From NCBI GenBank assembly GCA_964395095.1, contig CAYMZZ010000003.1, positions 310,001 through 374,000 on the forward strand: a stretch of DNA of 64,000 nucleotides, given 5' to 3'. Origin of the DNA: CAYMZZ01 sp964395095. Its GTDB lineage: Bacteria; Bacteroidota; Bacteroidia; Chitinophagales; Chitinophagaceae. This document shows positions 51,320 to 61,515 of this stretch, in pieces; positions within the stretch are counted from its first letter, which is position 1; every line of letters begins with the position of its first letter. Both the position numbers and the translations under genes were made by a program. The notes under the pieces were generated by a model. It had not been told where the DNA came from, ran no database searches, and was given only the letters and a program-made list of their open reading frames with translations.

Positions 51320-51348
51320 TTTGTCAATCATTAAAATCCTTAACTTCC
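51320..51348 (+). promoter_or_regulatory. Possible promoter of the MFS gene
   Basis: TTTG (51320-51323), 17-base spacer, TAACTTCC (51341-51348), a two-mismatch -7 element; 24 bases before the ATG. The same TAACTTCC precedes ppc. Confidence 0.4.
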
Positions 51349-51372
51349 TGCCCGGTTTAAATTTACCATCGC

Positions 51373-52623
51373 ATGAATATTAAGCTTCGGTTGACGGTTA
51401 TGAATTTCCTGCAATTCTTTGTGTGGGGCTCCTGGCTAATTTCGATTGGAGGTTACCTGGGCGGCTCCCTCGGATTTTCAGGCACGCAGATAGGCGCTGT
51501 ATTTTCTACAATGGGTATTTCTTCATTATTTATGCCCGCACTAATGGGTATTATTGCGGATAAATGGGCCAATGCAGAGCGTGTGCTGGGCTTCTGTCAT
51601 CTGGTCGCCGCCTTAATACTTTTATGGGCGGCCTCAGTTAATGACCCAACAGTCTTTTTTTGGGTAATGTTGATTAACGCGATGTTTTATATGCCGACCA
51701 TCGCATTGAACAATACTGTTTCATATATTACTCTTTCAAATAAAGGATATAAGGTTCTGGATGTTTTTCCACCCATTCGCTCCTGGGGAACGATTGGCTT
51801 TATTGTGGCTATGTGGACCGTCGACCTGACAGGTTGGAAGGCTTCAAATATGCAACTCTATTTAAGCGCAGCAAGTGGAGTAGTACTGGCCATATATGCT
51901 TTCTTGATGCCTGCCTGCCCCCCACCAAATAAAGGGAAAGCAAGTAATTGGGTAACGGCAATGGGCCTGAATGCTTTTGTTTTATTCAAACAGCGGAAAA
52001 TGCTATTGTTTTTTCTGTTTGCAATGAGTCTTGGCGCCGCTCTTCAAATAACCAATGCTTTTGGCGGGAGTTTTCTGGGCAGCTTTGCGTCCACCCACCC
52101 GGATTCTTTTGTGGTGAAGCGCGAAATAATCACTTTAAGTATTTCCCAGATTTCGGAATCATTGTTCATTCTAACAATTCCATTTTTCTTATATAGATAT
52201 GGAATAAAGGTTGTGATGCTATTGAGTTTTATGGCTTGGGTATTGCGATTTGGCTTTTTTGGAATTGGTAACCCTGACGAGGGTCTTGTTTTCCTGATTC
52301 TTTCGATGATTATTTATGGTATGGCCTTTGACTTCTTTAATGTGTCAGGATCATTATTTGTTGAAAGAGAAGCACCTACCGAGATACGCGCCAGTGCTCA
52401 GGGTTTGTTCATGTTTATGACCAATGGGGTTGGCGCTATGATTGGTGGATATGGAAGTGGAATGGTGGTAGACTATTTCACACGCACAACCACAATAAAT
52501 GGAGCCACTGTTCGGGTCACAGACTGGCCAAATACATGGTTTTGCTTTGCGGGATATGCTTTGGTGTTGGGATTTCTTTTTTTGCTGGTATTCCGTTACA
52601 AGCATGTCCGGACAAGCAGGTAA
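51373..52623 (+). CDS. MFS transporter, nucleoside/H+ symporter (NupG) type
   Basis: A 416-residue, 12-span transporter. The N-terminus (LRLTVMNFLQFFVWGSWLISIGGYL) and the loop RSWGTIGFIVAMW are typical of the NupG-like nucleoside:H+ symporter group. Its coding sequence is visibly more AT-rich than its neighbours, which may hint at transfer or just membrane-protein composition. Probably imports nucleosides across the inner membrane. Confidence 0.86.
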   Translation: MNIKLRLTVMNFLQFFVWGSWLISIGGYLGGSLGFSGTQIGAVFSTMGISSLFMPALMGIIADKWANAERVLGFCHLVAALILLWAASVNDPTVFFWVMLINAMFYMPTIALNNTVSYITLSNKGYKVLDVFPPIRSWGTIGFIVAMWTVDLTGWKASNMQLYLSAASGVVLAIYAFLMPACPPPNKGKASNWVTAMGLNAFVLFKQRKMLLFFLFAMSLGAALQITNAFGGSFLGSFASTHPDSFVVKREIITLSISQISESLFILTIPFFLYRYGIKVVMLLSFMAWVLRFGFFGIGNPDEGLVFLILSMIIYGMAFDFFNVSGSLFVEREAPTEIRASAQGLFMFMTNGVGAMIGGYGSGMVVDYFTRTTTINGATVRVTDWPNTWFCFAGYALVLGFLFLLVFRYKHVRTSR

Positions 52624-52641
52624 GATTTTTTCGGAAGCTGT

Positions 52642-52687
52642 AAATAAAAGGAAGGGACTGCTACTAAGCAGTCCCTTCCTTTTATTT
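52642..52687. terminator. 21-bp perfect terminator between the MFS gene and trxA
   Basis: Arms 52642-52662 and 52667-52687 with a 4-base loop and A/T tracts at both ends; serves both convergent genes. Confidence 0.9.
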
Positions 52688-52746
52688 GAATGTTTGGATA
52701 TTCTTATACCAAAGGGGAATATTCACCCGATTTTGGGACTTCAAAC

Positions 52747-53064
52747 TTAGATATGCGCCTCAATCTTCTTCACAAAATTGCTCTTCGGCTGTGCGCCAAC
52801 CAGTTTATCCACTACCTGTCCGCCCTTGATGAAAAGAATGGCAGGAATGGAAGTAATGCCATAGTTCATCGAAACCTGGGGATTATTGTCTACGTTCACT
52901 TTGCCGATATTCACTTTGCCATCGTATTCTTTGGAAAGTTCTTCGATTACGGGACCAATAGCGCGGCAGGGACCACACCATTCTGCCCAGAAATCCACTA
53001 CGGTCAGTTTATCCGAAGCCAGCACATCCGACTGGAAATTGGAATCATTGAATTCTTTTGCCAT
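52747..53064 (-). CDS. trxA: Thioredoxin
   Basis: A 105-residue thioredoxin: VVDFWAEWCGPCRAIGPVIEEL with the WCGPC redox site (about residues 28-32), cis-Pro in YGITSIPAILFIKGG. Reduces cytosolic disulfides. Its own promoter is suggested by TAAATTTG at 53113-53106. Confidence 0.97.
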   Translation of the reverse strand: MAKEFNDSNFQSDVLASDKLTVVDFWAEWCGPCRAIGPVIEELSKEYDGKVNIGKVNVDNNPQVSMNYGITSIPAILFIKGGQVVDKLVGAQPKSNFVKKIEAHI

Positions 53065-53105
53065 CGTATTTATTTTAATTTTTAATGTTTACGTAAAGTG
53101 GAATG

Positions 53106-53113
53106 CAAATTTA
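53106..53113 (-). promoter_or_regulatory. -7 element of trxA
   Basis: TAAATTTG on the minus strand, exact consensus, 41 bases before the ATG. No clear -33 element. Confidence 0.5.
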
Positions 53114-53253
53114 ATTCCGTTCAACATAACAGCCCAGACTGGCAGAAAGTTGTGTAAAACTTGGCAGCCGGTAGGGGCATTCAGGCCAGTTTGTCGGCCA
53201 TACTAACATTTTGTATGGTTTTCTTTTTCAATGCTTTAACTTATCAAACATCC

Positions 53254-56200
53254 TTAGTTGAGTTGTACCTGTATCTCACATTCCGGTTTTTGCTCCAGAA
53301 ACTGAATCAGTTCATCGTTCATTCGGAAACTATTGGTACCGGTTTGCAGGCTGATGCGCAGGTTTTGGGTGGGGTCCTTTAGTACCAGCCGGAAGCTGGT
53401 GTCGCCATTACGATGGGTTTTCAGGTTTTTGGCCAGGAAATCAATCCACTCTTCGTTGAGGTAGGCCGGATGCATTTCTATCTGCAACTGCCTTGTCTGG
53501 CTCTCCTTGATGTTTTCGGCGAGTGAGATGCTGCCGACCCTGAACTCCCACTCATCGCGGCCAAAGCGGGGTTTGAGCTGGCCGGTGACATACAAAGCCG
53601 TGCCGGGCATGAGCAGTGGGGAAAAGCGGAGGTAATCTTCCTTAAATAAAGCGATCTCCATTTTACCCGAAAAATCTTCCAGCGTAAAGCGGCCGAACTT
53701 GTTTCCGTTTTGGGCGATGCGGTGATCGGCTCCCGTTACCAGCGCGAGCAGCTTGAATCCACGGCCGGGGTTGGGCTGTGCCTTGATGGTATCGCGAAAC
53801 TCGTTGAAGTCGGCGATGGAGCTGATGCCATAATGTTTAATCTCGAATTTGTAATGATCCAGGGGATGACCGCTCAGGAACATACCCGTTACATCCTTCT
53901 CAAAAGCCAGTTGTTCGGTGAGCGGCCAGGGAGCACAATCCGCTATTCGCGGAGGCGGTATCTCCATATCAATGGCCATATCGCCAAATAGCGTGGCGGA
54001 GGACGTAACACTTTGCGCGGCAATTACCTGGCCATACTTGATAATTTTTTCCAGGCCGGTAGCGGTATCTCCTTCCGCCACGGTAAAGTACTGGGCCCTG
54101 TGCATGGCGGGGAAGCAATCAAAGGCCCCGGCATAGGCGAGGCTTTCCAGGGTCTTTTTATTCACCGCCCGCTGATTAATGCGCTTGATAAAATCAAAGA
54201 TGTCGTTAAAAGCACCACTCTTCCCACGCTCCTCGATGATATTTTCCACGGCGGCTTCGCCCACGCCCTTCAAACCACCGAGGCCAAAGCGAATTTCGCC
54301 CGCCTTATTCACGGCAAAGCCTTTCAGCGATTCATTGATATCCGGACCCAGCACTTTGATGCCCATTCGCTTACATTCTTCCATGAAGAAGGTGATCTTG
54401 TCGATGCTGCCGGCGTTGTTGAGCACGGCCGACATATATTCACCCGGATAATGGGCTTTGAGGTAGGCGGTTTGGTAAGCGACAAAAGCGTAACAGGTGG
54501 AATGCGATTTGTTGAAGGCGTATTGGGCAAAAGCTTCCCAGTCGGTCCAGATTTTTTCCAGCTTTTCGGCCGGAAAGTTTTTTTCGGTAGCGCCTTTGAT
54601 AAACTGCGCCTTCATTTTATCGAGTACCGCCTTTTGCTTTTTACCCATGGCTTTGCGAAGCACGTCGGCATCGCCCTTGCTAAAGCCGGCCAGCTTTTGC
54701 GCCAGCAGCATTACCTGTTCCTGGTATACCGTAATACCATAGGTTTCTTCCAGGTATTCCGCCATCTCGGGCAGGTCGTAGCTGATGGCTTCGCGGCCAT
54801 GCTTGCGGTCGATATAATTGGGTATATAGGCGATAGGACCGGGCCGGTACAGCGCGTTCATCGCGATAAGGTCGCCAAACTTATCGGGCTTTAGTTCGCG
54901 CAGGTATTTCTGCATACCCGGGCTTTCGAACTGAAATGTGCCGATGGTAGCGCCGAGCTGGTACAGTTCAAATGTCTTGCCGTCATCAAGCGGAATGCTG
55001 TCGATGTCGATATCGACATTATGGTTTTGCCGTATAAGTTGCAACGCGTTCTTGATGATGGTAAGGGTCTTCAATCCAAGGAAGTCCATCTTGATTACCC
55101 CGGCGTCTTCAATCACATTGCCTTCAAATTGTGTAACCCAGAGTGGCGAATCTTTGGCCACCGTTACAGGCAGTAGTTCGGTAAGGTCTTTGGGGGCGAT
55201 GATGATACCCGCGGCATGAATGCCGGTATTGCGTACCGAACCTTCGAGGCGTTCGGCCTCATGCAATACTTTGCTGGCCTGGGTATCGGTTTGGTCATAG
55301 ATCTCCCGGAGGCGCCGCACCATGTCAAGATCATCGGTGCTGAGGCCATCTTTTTCTTCGAGCGACTTTTCTCCGTCCCTGCTGCGCATGGGCGCATGCA
55401 GCACCCTGCGCAGTTCTATACCGGGCTTTTCGGGTACCAGTTTGGCCAGGGCATTCGATTCAGGCAGGGGCAGGTCCATCACGCGCGCCACGTCCTTGAT
55501 GCTCATTTTTGCGGCCATGGTACCATAGGTAATAATCTGGGCTACCTGGTTATTGCCATATTTCTCCACCACATAATCGATCACTTTCTGCCTTCCTTCA
55601 TCATCAAAATCGGTATCGATATCGGGCATCGATTTCCGGTCGGGATTCAGAAAACGTTCGAAAAGCAACTTGTACTTGATGGGGTCGATATTGGTGATAC
55701 CGGTGCAGTAGGCGACAACAGAACCCGCGGCCGATCCGCGACCCGGACCAATGAATACACCTATATCCCGGCCGGCCCGGATAAAATCGCTCACGATCAG
55801 AAAATAACCCGCAAAGCCCATGGTCTTGATGGTATAGAGCTCAAAGCGGATACGTTCGTCGATCTCAGGGGTTATTTCGCTGTAGCGCTGGCGTGCGCCT
55901 TCCCAGGTAAGGTGTTCCAGGTATTCATCCTGGCTGCTGAATTCTTTGGGTACCTGGAAGAAGGGGAGCAGGATATCCCTTTTCAAATTGAGCAGGTCAA
56001 CCTTGTCAACAATCTCGTTGGTATTGTCGAGCGCTTCCGGCAGATCCGAAAATACCTGGCTCATTTCCGCCGTGGTCTTAAAATAAAACTGGTCGTTGGG
56101 GAAAGCAAACCGCTTTCCCTTCATGTTCACGTCATCATCCGCAAAATCGCGCATGGCCGGTGTGGTAATCTTTTCGCCGGTATTAATGCACAAAAGAATA

Positions 56201-56877
56201 TCGTGGGCATTGAAATCGCTTTGCTCCACATAGTGTGAATCGTTGCTGGCGATAATCTTCACCTGGTATTTGCGCGCCAGTTTTACCAGCACTTCGTTTA
56301 CCTTGTCCTGCTCGGCCATACCATGCCTTTGCAGTTCCACATAAAAATCATCCTGGAAAATATTGAGCCACCATTTGAATTCGTTCTCCCCTTCGGCTTC
56401 GCCATGCCGCAGAATGGCCTGTGGCACCGAAGCACCCAGGCAACAGGTGGTGGCGATAAGCCCCTCATGGTGCTTCAGGATGAGTTCCTTATCGATCCGG
56501 GGATATTTGCTGTACAGCCCTTCGATATAACCCAGCGAGGTGAGCTTTACCAGGTTGCGGTAGCCCTGATCGTTTTTGGCGAGTAATATCTGATGGTGAC
56601 GAATATCTTTCTGGTCCTTGGTGAAGGTTTTCTGATGCCGGTTGGCAGTTACATAGAATTCACAACCCACAACCGGTTTCACCTTCAGCTTGCCATTTTC
56701 ATCCGTATGCTTATAGGCTTCCGCCACAAAGGCGAATGCGCCAAACATATTGCCATGGTCGCTGATGGCCAGCGCGGGTTGGCCATCGGCTATGGCTTTT
56801 TTGTACAGATTAGGTATGGCGGCCGCGCCATCGAGCAGGGAAAACTGGGTATGTACGTGTAAATGTGAAAATTTCAT
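53254..56877 (-). CDS. dnaE: DNA polymerase III subunit alpha
   Basis: Replicative polymerase catalytic subunit, 1207 residues from ATG 56877 (MKFSHLHVHTQFSLLDG); an open extension of 27 residues upstream has no family match. PHP domain (about 1-270), polymerase core with GPGRGSAAGSVVAYC and catalytic aspartates in PDIDTDFDDEGRQKVIDY (about 415), helix-hairpin-helix FGLGGLKGVGEAAVENI (about 870) and C-terminal OB fold. Monocistronic. Confidence 0.96.
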   Translation of the reverse strand: MKFSHLHVHTQFSLLDGAAAIPNLYKKAIADGQPALAISDHGNMFGAFAFVAEAYKHTDENGKLKVKPVVGCEFYVTANRHQKTFTKDQKDIRHHQILLAKNDQGYRNLVKLTSLGYIEGLYSKYPRIDKELILKHHEGLIATTCCLGASVPQAILRHGEAEGENEFKWWLNIFQDDFYVELQRHGMAEQDKVNEVLVKLARKYQVKIIASNDSHYVEQSDFNAHDILLCINTGEKITTPAMRDFADDDVNMKGKRFAFPNDQFYFKTTAEMSQVFSDLPEALDNTNEIVDKVDLLNLKRDILLPFFQVPKEFSSQDEYLEHLTWEGARQRYSEITPEIDERIRFELYTIKTMGFAGYFLIVSDFIRAGRDIGVFIGPGRGSAAGSVVAYCTGITNIDPIKYKLLFERFLNPDRKSMPDIDTDFDDEGRQKVIDYVVEKYGNNQVAQIITYGTMAAKMSIKDVARVMDLPLPESNALAKLVPEKPGIELRRVLHAPMRSRDGEKSLEEKDGLSTDDLDMVRRLREIYDQTDTQASKVLHEAERLEGSVRNTGIHAAGIIIAPKDLTELLPVTVAKDSPLWVTQFEGNVIEDAGVIKMDFLGLKTLTIIKNALQLIRQNHNVDIDIDSIPLDDGKTFELYQLGATIGTFQFESPGMQKYLRELKPDKFGDLIAMNALYRPGPIAYIPNYIDRKHGREAISYDLPEMAEYLEETYGITVYQEQVMLLAQKLAGFSKGDADVLRKAMGKKQKAVLDKMKAQFIKGATEKNFPAEKLEKIWTDWEAFAQYAFNKSHSTCYAFVAYQTAYLKAHYPGEYMSAVLNNAGSIDKITFFMEECKRMGIKVLGPDINESLKGFAVNKAGEIRFGLGGLKGVGEAAVENIIEERGKSGAFNDIFDFIKRINQRAVNKKTLESLAYAGAFDCFPAMHRAQYFTVAEGDTATGLEKIIKYGQVIAAQSVTSSATLFGDMAIDMEIPPPRIADCAPWPLTEQLAFEKDVTGMFLSGHPLDHYKFEIKHYGISSIADFNEFRDTIKAQPNPGRGFKLLALVTGADHRIAQNGNKFGRFTLEDFSGKMEIALFKEDYLRFSPLLMPGTALYVTGQLKPRFGRDEWEFRVGSISLAENIKESQTRQLQIEMHPAYLNEEWIDFLAKNLKTHRNGDTSFRLVLKDPTQNLRISLQTGTNSFRMNDELIQFLEQKPECEIQVQLN

Positions 56878-57103
56878 GGGTTGCACTGATTTCAAATTCT
56901 CGCAGCGTAGAGACGAATCCTTCCTTACAAAAGTGCCGAATTCGCAAAGTTCAGCCATCTTTAGTTACCCACAAAGTGGGGCCCTATTTGCATAAACTCC
57001 TTAGCCTTTTAATCAATGCTTTGGTTATCAGCGTCTTGACCGACGCAATAACAGAGCGTCAGCTCCGTTATGGTAATTGATTTTTATGAGGAATTATCCT
57101 CTA

Positions 57104-57111
57104 TTTTTGCA
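57104..57111 (+). promoter_or_regulatory. -7 element upstream of the NlpC/P60 gene
   Basis: TATTTTTG, exact consensus, with a TTG 22 bases upstream; leaves a leader of about 60 bases. Confidence 0.55.
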
Positions 57112-57176
57112 CATCCGGCCGCGGGGTCGCCGGCAACTGTTTTTCCGTTGAAAATTCCCCGCACAATGGAACACTC

Positions 57177-57935
57177 ATGGCAAGAAATCTAATGGCAAAA
57201 AATTGGATCGCTGCATTGGGAATCATTGTATGGTTGTCAAGCTGTTCAAGTATGCGTCCCGTCAACAACAAGCTGTCTTCGCCTCTTCGGCAAAGCGGGT
57301 CGACGCAAACCAGTAATTCTCCGGAAGCAACTAAAGACATCAAATTCCTCGACGATATCAGCCTGGAGCAGGACGCTTCGGTGGTAAAGGTGAAGAAGGA
57401 AAATACGCCGGCGCGTAAACCTTCCGGCGCGCAGTCGGCCACCGGCAACACGGCCGGCAATCGTTTCCTCAATCGCACGGCCAGTGTGGAAAAGGCAAGT
57501 GCGGTACAATTGAAATACGCGGTGCTTCTGAATACGGAAGTGGAACATATTTCGGACCTGAAGCTGCTGGATCATGTGGATGAATGGTATGGCACGCCAT
57601 ATCGCCTGGGTGGCAGCAGCAAGAAAGGAATTGATTGTTCCGCCTTTGTGCAGGCAGTGTATCTTTCGGCCTATGCCATGTCGGTGCCACGTACAGCAAG
57701 GGAGCAGTATAAATATTCCCGCATAGTTTCCGCCACCGAATTGCAGGAAGGCGATTTGGTATTCTTCAACACCCGTGGGGGTGTATCTCATGTTGGCATC
57801 TATCTCCAGAATAATAAATTCATACATGCATCCTCATCCCAGGGCGTAACCGTAAGCGATCTTTTTGAGCCCTATTATCTGAAAAGATATATTGGAGCGG
57901 GAAGGATAGAGAAGCCGCAGGCGTCCAGTAAGTAG
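57177..57935 (+). CDS. NlpC/P60-family cell-wall hydrolase lipoprotein
   Basis: A 252-residue lipoprotein: signal peptide with lipobox WLSSC (Cys23), a disordered linker rich in Ser/Thr/Ala (about 24-110), then the NlpC/P60 domain with catalytic Cys in GIDCSAFVQAVY (about 154), His in VSHVGIYL (about 205) and third polar residue near FIHASS. Cleaves peptidoglycan stem peptides at the inner face of the outer membrane. A second in-frame ATG at 57192 is possible. Confidence 0.92.
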   Translation: MARNLMAKNWIAALGIIVWLSSCSSMRPVNNKLSSPLRQSGSTQTSNSPEATKDIKFLDDISLEQDASVVKVKKENTPARKPSGAQSATGNTAGNRFLNRTASVEKASAVQLKYAVLLNTEVEHISDLKLLDHVDEWYGTPYRLGGSSKKGIDCSAFVQAVYLSAYAMSVPRTAREQYKYSRIVSATELQEGDLVFFNTRGGVSHVGIYLQNNKFIHASSSQGVTVSDLFEPYYLKRYIGAGRIEKPQASSK

Positions 57936-58248
57936 TTAGTAGGGAGTAGGAAGTTGTGAGTAGTAAGTAGTAAGTAGTAAGTAGTAAGTGTCACGTCCAA
58001 AAAAAGTTGGCACTATTTACAGTATTCATTTATCTGCGCTCATCTGCGGAATAATCTGCGAAAATTTGCGGGAAAACTCACCTGAACTTTGAAGCGGTTT
58101 AAACTGCTGAAGCGTTTCTCGCAGATGGACGCAGATTGCCACGCAAATTTGCGCAGATTTTTTTCATCAAATCAAATTCTAACTCCAAGCCTTCTCATTG
58201 CCTCTTTTCCCACTTTCCACCCCCCACTTCCTACTCCCTACTCACTAC
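57936..58248. repeat. Nested word arrays between the NlpC gene and the flippase gene
   Basis: No gene. An outer pair (AGTAGTAAG words 57945-57990; complementary CTACTCACTACTTAC words 58220-58255) encloses an inner pair of AATCTGCG words (about 58031-58075 and 58108-58162). The AATCTGCG family is the one seen after carA. Confidence 0.75.
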
Positions 58249-59745
58249 TTACAACATTCTCTTCCTTATCGCTTCCAGCACCGGCTTCGCATCGGGTGTA
58301 ATTTTAAACAGAATGGTAGCGCTGATATAGAGAATGCAGAACAAGCTGCTGCGAAGCACCATGCCCCAGATGCCTTCCATATCGCGAAAGAGAAAATAGG
58401 CGATGGCGCCGGAAGCGGCGGCCAGCAACAGGGCATAAAGGGAAGCTGCGGTAAAGGGCATTAACCTGAACTTCTTCCATAAAAAAGCAAAGCGTACAAA
58501 ATTGTACAGCCCAATCGCGATGAGGTTGGCTACCGCAGGACCCATTATGTCCATTTTGCGGGCCAGGATAATCGATAGGGGCAACATCAGCGCCAGCAGG
58601 CATACTCCGCTGATCAGTTCCACGCGCCAGTAATTGGAAGTGCCAATGATTTCCGCATTGAGGCCGGTTCCCATTTCAATAACGCGGGTCAGTCCCATGA
58701 TCAGGAAGGCAGGAAAACCCAGCAGAAATGCTTCTTTCAATCCAAAGGTATGGATGGCGGCTTCATAGTTCAGGGCGATCAGCAGGAAGAGGCCACAGGA
58801 AAAGATGAGCTGGTTTAAGGAAGAACGCTGGTAAATCCGTTGCAGCTTATCGCGGTCCTTATCCTTCCAGGCTCGTGCAAGTGCGGGGATGGCGGCGGCA
58901 ACAATACCCCTTTTTGGTGCGAGTATTACACCGGCCAGCAGTTGCGCCAACCCGAAAATACCGGTCTTGGCCATACCATCATCGAGCACCGCGGCAATCA
59001 CCAGTTGATCAAATACCTGCGCGATGGTGAAGATCAGGAATCCGGAATACAGAAATAGCGAGAATGTCAGGATCTTCTTATATAACCTGCGGGTAACTTT
59101 ACTGATCTGTAGCGTAAAATGAATCTTCCCTTTCGCCGCCAGGTATAGCAGCAGCGTGAGCGCAATGGCGGGATAAGTAAACGCATAGAGCTTGATAAAC
59201 AAATCGAAATCCGGAATCAGTTTCCAGATAAAAAGCACAATCAGTACTGTAATGATCAAACGCCACTGTATCTCCTTGAGGAAATTGGTGAGAATGGGCT
59301 TACCCACATTCCAGGCATACACTTCCAGAATGCTGAATAAGGTGAGACCCAGCCCCAGCGGAAAAATCCAGAAATAATAATTGACCAGCTCGGGTGAGTT
59401 CTCCGAATATTTCCGGATCACCAGATCCTTGAACACCCAGCCTCCCACACAAACCAGCGCAAAGCCTATGAGACCGGCGATCAGCGCGAGGCTCAGCATA
59501 TCGTTGCGGCGCTCGGGAAGATGGTCTTTATAATAGGGATAAAATTTAGCGATATAGGAAGGCATCGCGAAATTGGCGAAGGCCGCCATCATCTGCGCGA
59601 TGGCAATAAATATCGTGGTTAATCCATACTGCGCCGTAGTGAAATATTTTTCCGCGCCAAAAAAATAGGTATTCAATAAACCCACGGCAAAGCCCAGGTA
59701 AATGACCAGGGAGGCGATGATACTTTGCCGGCGGATGGTGCTCAT
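58249..59745 (-). CDS. Polysaccharide/lipid flippase (Wzx/MVF type)
   Basis: A 498-residue, roughly 14-span protein of the MOP superfamily: FFGAEKYFTTAQYGLTTIFIAIAQMMA near the start, a central LAQLLAGVILAPKRGIVAAAIPALARAW stretch, and a C-terminal polysaccharide-biosynthesis domain. Likely flips lipid-linked sugars to the periplasm. No glycosyltransferases adjoin, so the substrate is open. A word array precedes the next gene. Confidence 0.85.
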   Translation of the reverse strand: MSTIRRQSIIASLVIYLGFAVGLLNTYFFGAEKYFTTAQYGLTTIFIAIAQMMAAFANFAMPSYIAKFYPYYKDHLPERRNDMLSLALIAGLIGFALVCVGGWVFKDLVIRKYSENSPELVNYYFWIFPLGLGLTLFSILEVYAWNVGKPILTNFLKEIQWRLIITVLIVLFIWKLIPDFDLFIKLYAFTYPAIALTLLLYLAAKGKIHFTLQISKVTRRLYKKILTFSLFLYSGFLIFTIAQVFDQLVIAAVLDDGMAKTGIFGLAQLLAGVILAPKRGIVAAAIPALARAWKDKDRDKLQRIYQRSSLNQLIFSCGLFLLIALNYEAAIHTFGLKEAFLLGFPAFLIMGLTRVIEMGTGLNAEIIGTSNYWRVELISGVCLLALMLPLSIILARKMDIMGPAVANLIAIGLYNFVRFAFLWKKFRLMPFTAASLYALLLAAASGAIAYFLFRDMEGIWGMVLRSSLFCILYISATILFKITPDAKPVLEAIRKRML

Positions 59746-59746
59746 G

Positions 59747-59792
59747 GGGAGTGGTAAGTGGTAAGTGGTAAGTAGTAAGTAGTAAGTTGGGG
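59747..59792. repeat. GGTAAGT/AGTAAGT word run
   Basis: About six tandem AGTGGTAAGT/AGTAGTAAG words between the flippase start and the stop of the second M1 gene. Single arm, no facing partner. Confidence 0.7.
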
Positions 59793-59797
59793 TTGGG

Positions 59798-61477
59798 TTA
59801 TAATTTTTTGGTGCTTATGTAGAAATTGGGGTTTACTTTCAATTCACCGGGCATTTTGCCGGTGAGTTTGAGGGTTTTGAAACCGGTGCCGGGCTGGATC
59901 CATTGCTCTTTGTTGTTGACAACAATCTTCAGCGGCATGTCGAATCCTTCCACCGTTTCGGCCCAGCGGTACTTCAGGGTATAGGCTGCCGCGCCCGCCG
60001 GTATCAGTTCGTATTCCAGCACGGGGATAGTGGATTGCCGAAGATACTGATCAAAAATCCTGTCGAGCTTCTTGCCTGATTGTTTGGCCATATAAGCTTC
60101 CACTTCGCGGCTGCTGGTGAGTTTATGATAAAATTCTTTATTCAGTCCCCGTAATATCTCCTTAAACCTGGCATCGTTATTTATCACCTGGCGGATAGTA
60201 TGCAACAGGTTGGCGCCCTTAAAATACATATCGCCACTGCCTTCCTGGTTTACCCCATAGGGTCCGATAATGGGCGCGTCGTTCCCGATATTATTGCGCA
60301 GCCCCCGGCAATACTCGTCGGCGGCTTTCTTACCATACTGGCATTCTACAAATAATACTTCGCTGTAAGTGGTAAAGCCTTCGTGCACCCACATATCCGC
60401 AATGTCGCGGGTGGTGACATTGTTGGCAAACCATTCATGCCCTGTTTCATGGATAATAATATAATCCCATTGGGTACCCCAGCCACTTCCGGAGAGGTCT
60501 GAACCCAGGTAGCCATCCCTGTATTGGTTGCCATAAGCCACCGCGCTCTGGTGTTCCATACCCAGGTGTGGCGTTTCAATCATCTTGTAGCTGTCTTCAT
60601 AAAAAGGGTAGGGGCCAAACCAGTCTTCGAAACAGGTCATCATGCGTTGTACATCGCGGCCAAAATGCGCCTTGCTGCGCTCGAGGTTATAGTCGAGTAC
60701 CCAATAGCTGGCATCCAGTTCTCCCCTGGTTCCCCTGATCTTTTCTTCCCAGTTTACATAGTGACCGATATAGGGAATGATATTATAATTATTGATCGGG
60801 CTTTTCACTTCCCATTTCCAGGTAGTATTGCCATTGGCACCCGGAGTTTTTTTCACGAGTCGGCCATTGCCCACCGCAACCAGTGAGTCGGGTACAGTGA
60901 TGGAAAGGCTGGCACCCTGGTCGGGCTCATCGGCCTGGAAATCTTTACAGGGGTACCACACACTGGCGCCCAATCCCTGGCAGGCCACGGTGATCCAGTC
61001 ACGCTTCAGGGAGTCTTTGGCCCATACCCAGCCACCATCCCAGGGCGCCCTCACGGCTTCACGGGGTGTGCCGCTGAAATGAAGGACCAGGGTATGCTCC
61101 GTTCCTTCCTTTAGTTCACGTTCATTGAAGTTGATCCAAACAACATTACCTTCCCGGCTAAAGGGAAGTGCGCCATATTTCATTTGCACATATTCTACCC
61201 GATCAAGCTGCATGGGCATCTGCAAATCAATTTGCATCAGACCCGGCTGGCCTCCCTTGATTACTTTAAAATGAAGCTGATTACTTCCTTTAATGGATTT
61301 ATTCGGAATGTCAACCGCTACTTTCAGGTCGTAACGCAGCACATCCCACCAGGCGCGGGCTTCACCATTGCTGCCACGCAATGTATCGGCCTTTGTGAAT
61401 GATCCGGCTTCCTGCGCGCTGGCAAAGGATAGGAAGAATGTCCAAACTGTCAGGTAAACAAAGTATTTCACAGCCAT
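59798..61477 (-). CDS. Second secreted M1-family metallopeptidase
   Basis: A 559-residue exported peptidase (signal peptide ending FASAQ). HETGHEWFANNV (about 340) binds zinc with Glu in WVHEGFTTYSE (about 361); exopeptidase motif is GMEHQSAVAYG. It lacks the large C-terminal domain of classical aminopeptidase N. Adjacent, divergent to a peptide-binding lipoprotein gene, which suggests a peptide-use module. Confidence 0.9.
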   Translation of the reverse strand: MAVKYFVYLTVWTFFLSFASAQEAGSFTKADTLRGSNGEARAWWDVLRYDLKVAVDIPNKSIKGSNQLHFKVIKGGQPGLMQIDLQMPMQLDRVEYVQMKYGALPFSREGNVVWINFNERELKEGTEHTLVLHFSGTPREAVRAPWDGGWVWAKDSLKRDWITVACQGLGASVWYPCKDFQADEPDQGASLSITVPDSLVAVGNGRLVKKTPGANGNTTWKWEVKSPINNYNIIPYIGHYVNWEEKIRGTRGELDASYWVLDYNLERSKAHFGRDVQRMMTCFEDWFGPYPFYEDSYKMIETPHLGMEHQSAVAYGNQYRDGYLGSDLSGSGWGTQWDYIIIHETGHEWFANNVTTRDIADMWVHEGFTTYSEVLFVECQYGKKAADEYCRGLRNNIGNDAPIIGPYGVNQEGSGDMYFKGANLLHTIRQVINNDARFKEILRGLNKEFYHKLTSSREVEAYMAKQSGKKLDRIFDQYLRQSTIPVLEYELIPAGAAAYTLKYRWAETVEGFDMPLKIVVNNKEQWIQPGTGFKTLKLTGKMPGELKVNPNFYISTKKL

Positions 61478-61515
61478 ATAGGTTTGAATTGTAAATTTAA
61501 ACGTTCAATGGCTAA

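Noticed and set aside
51373..52623. Recent horizontal island around the MFS gene
   Set aside because: Only this one gene is AT-rich; no integrase, tRNA or flanking direct repeats.
56878..56958. 27-residue extension of DnaE
   Set aside because: PHP-domain start MKFSHLHVHTQ matches the family start; the extension has no match.
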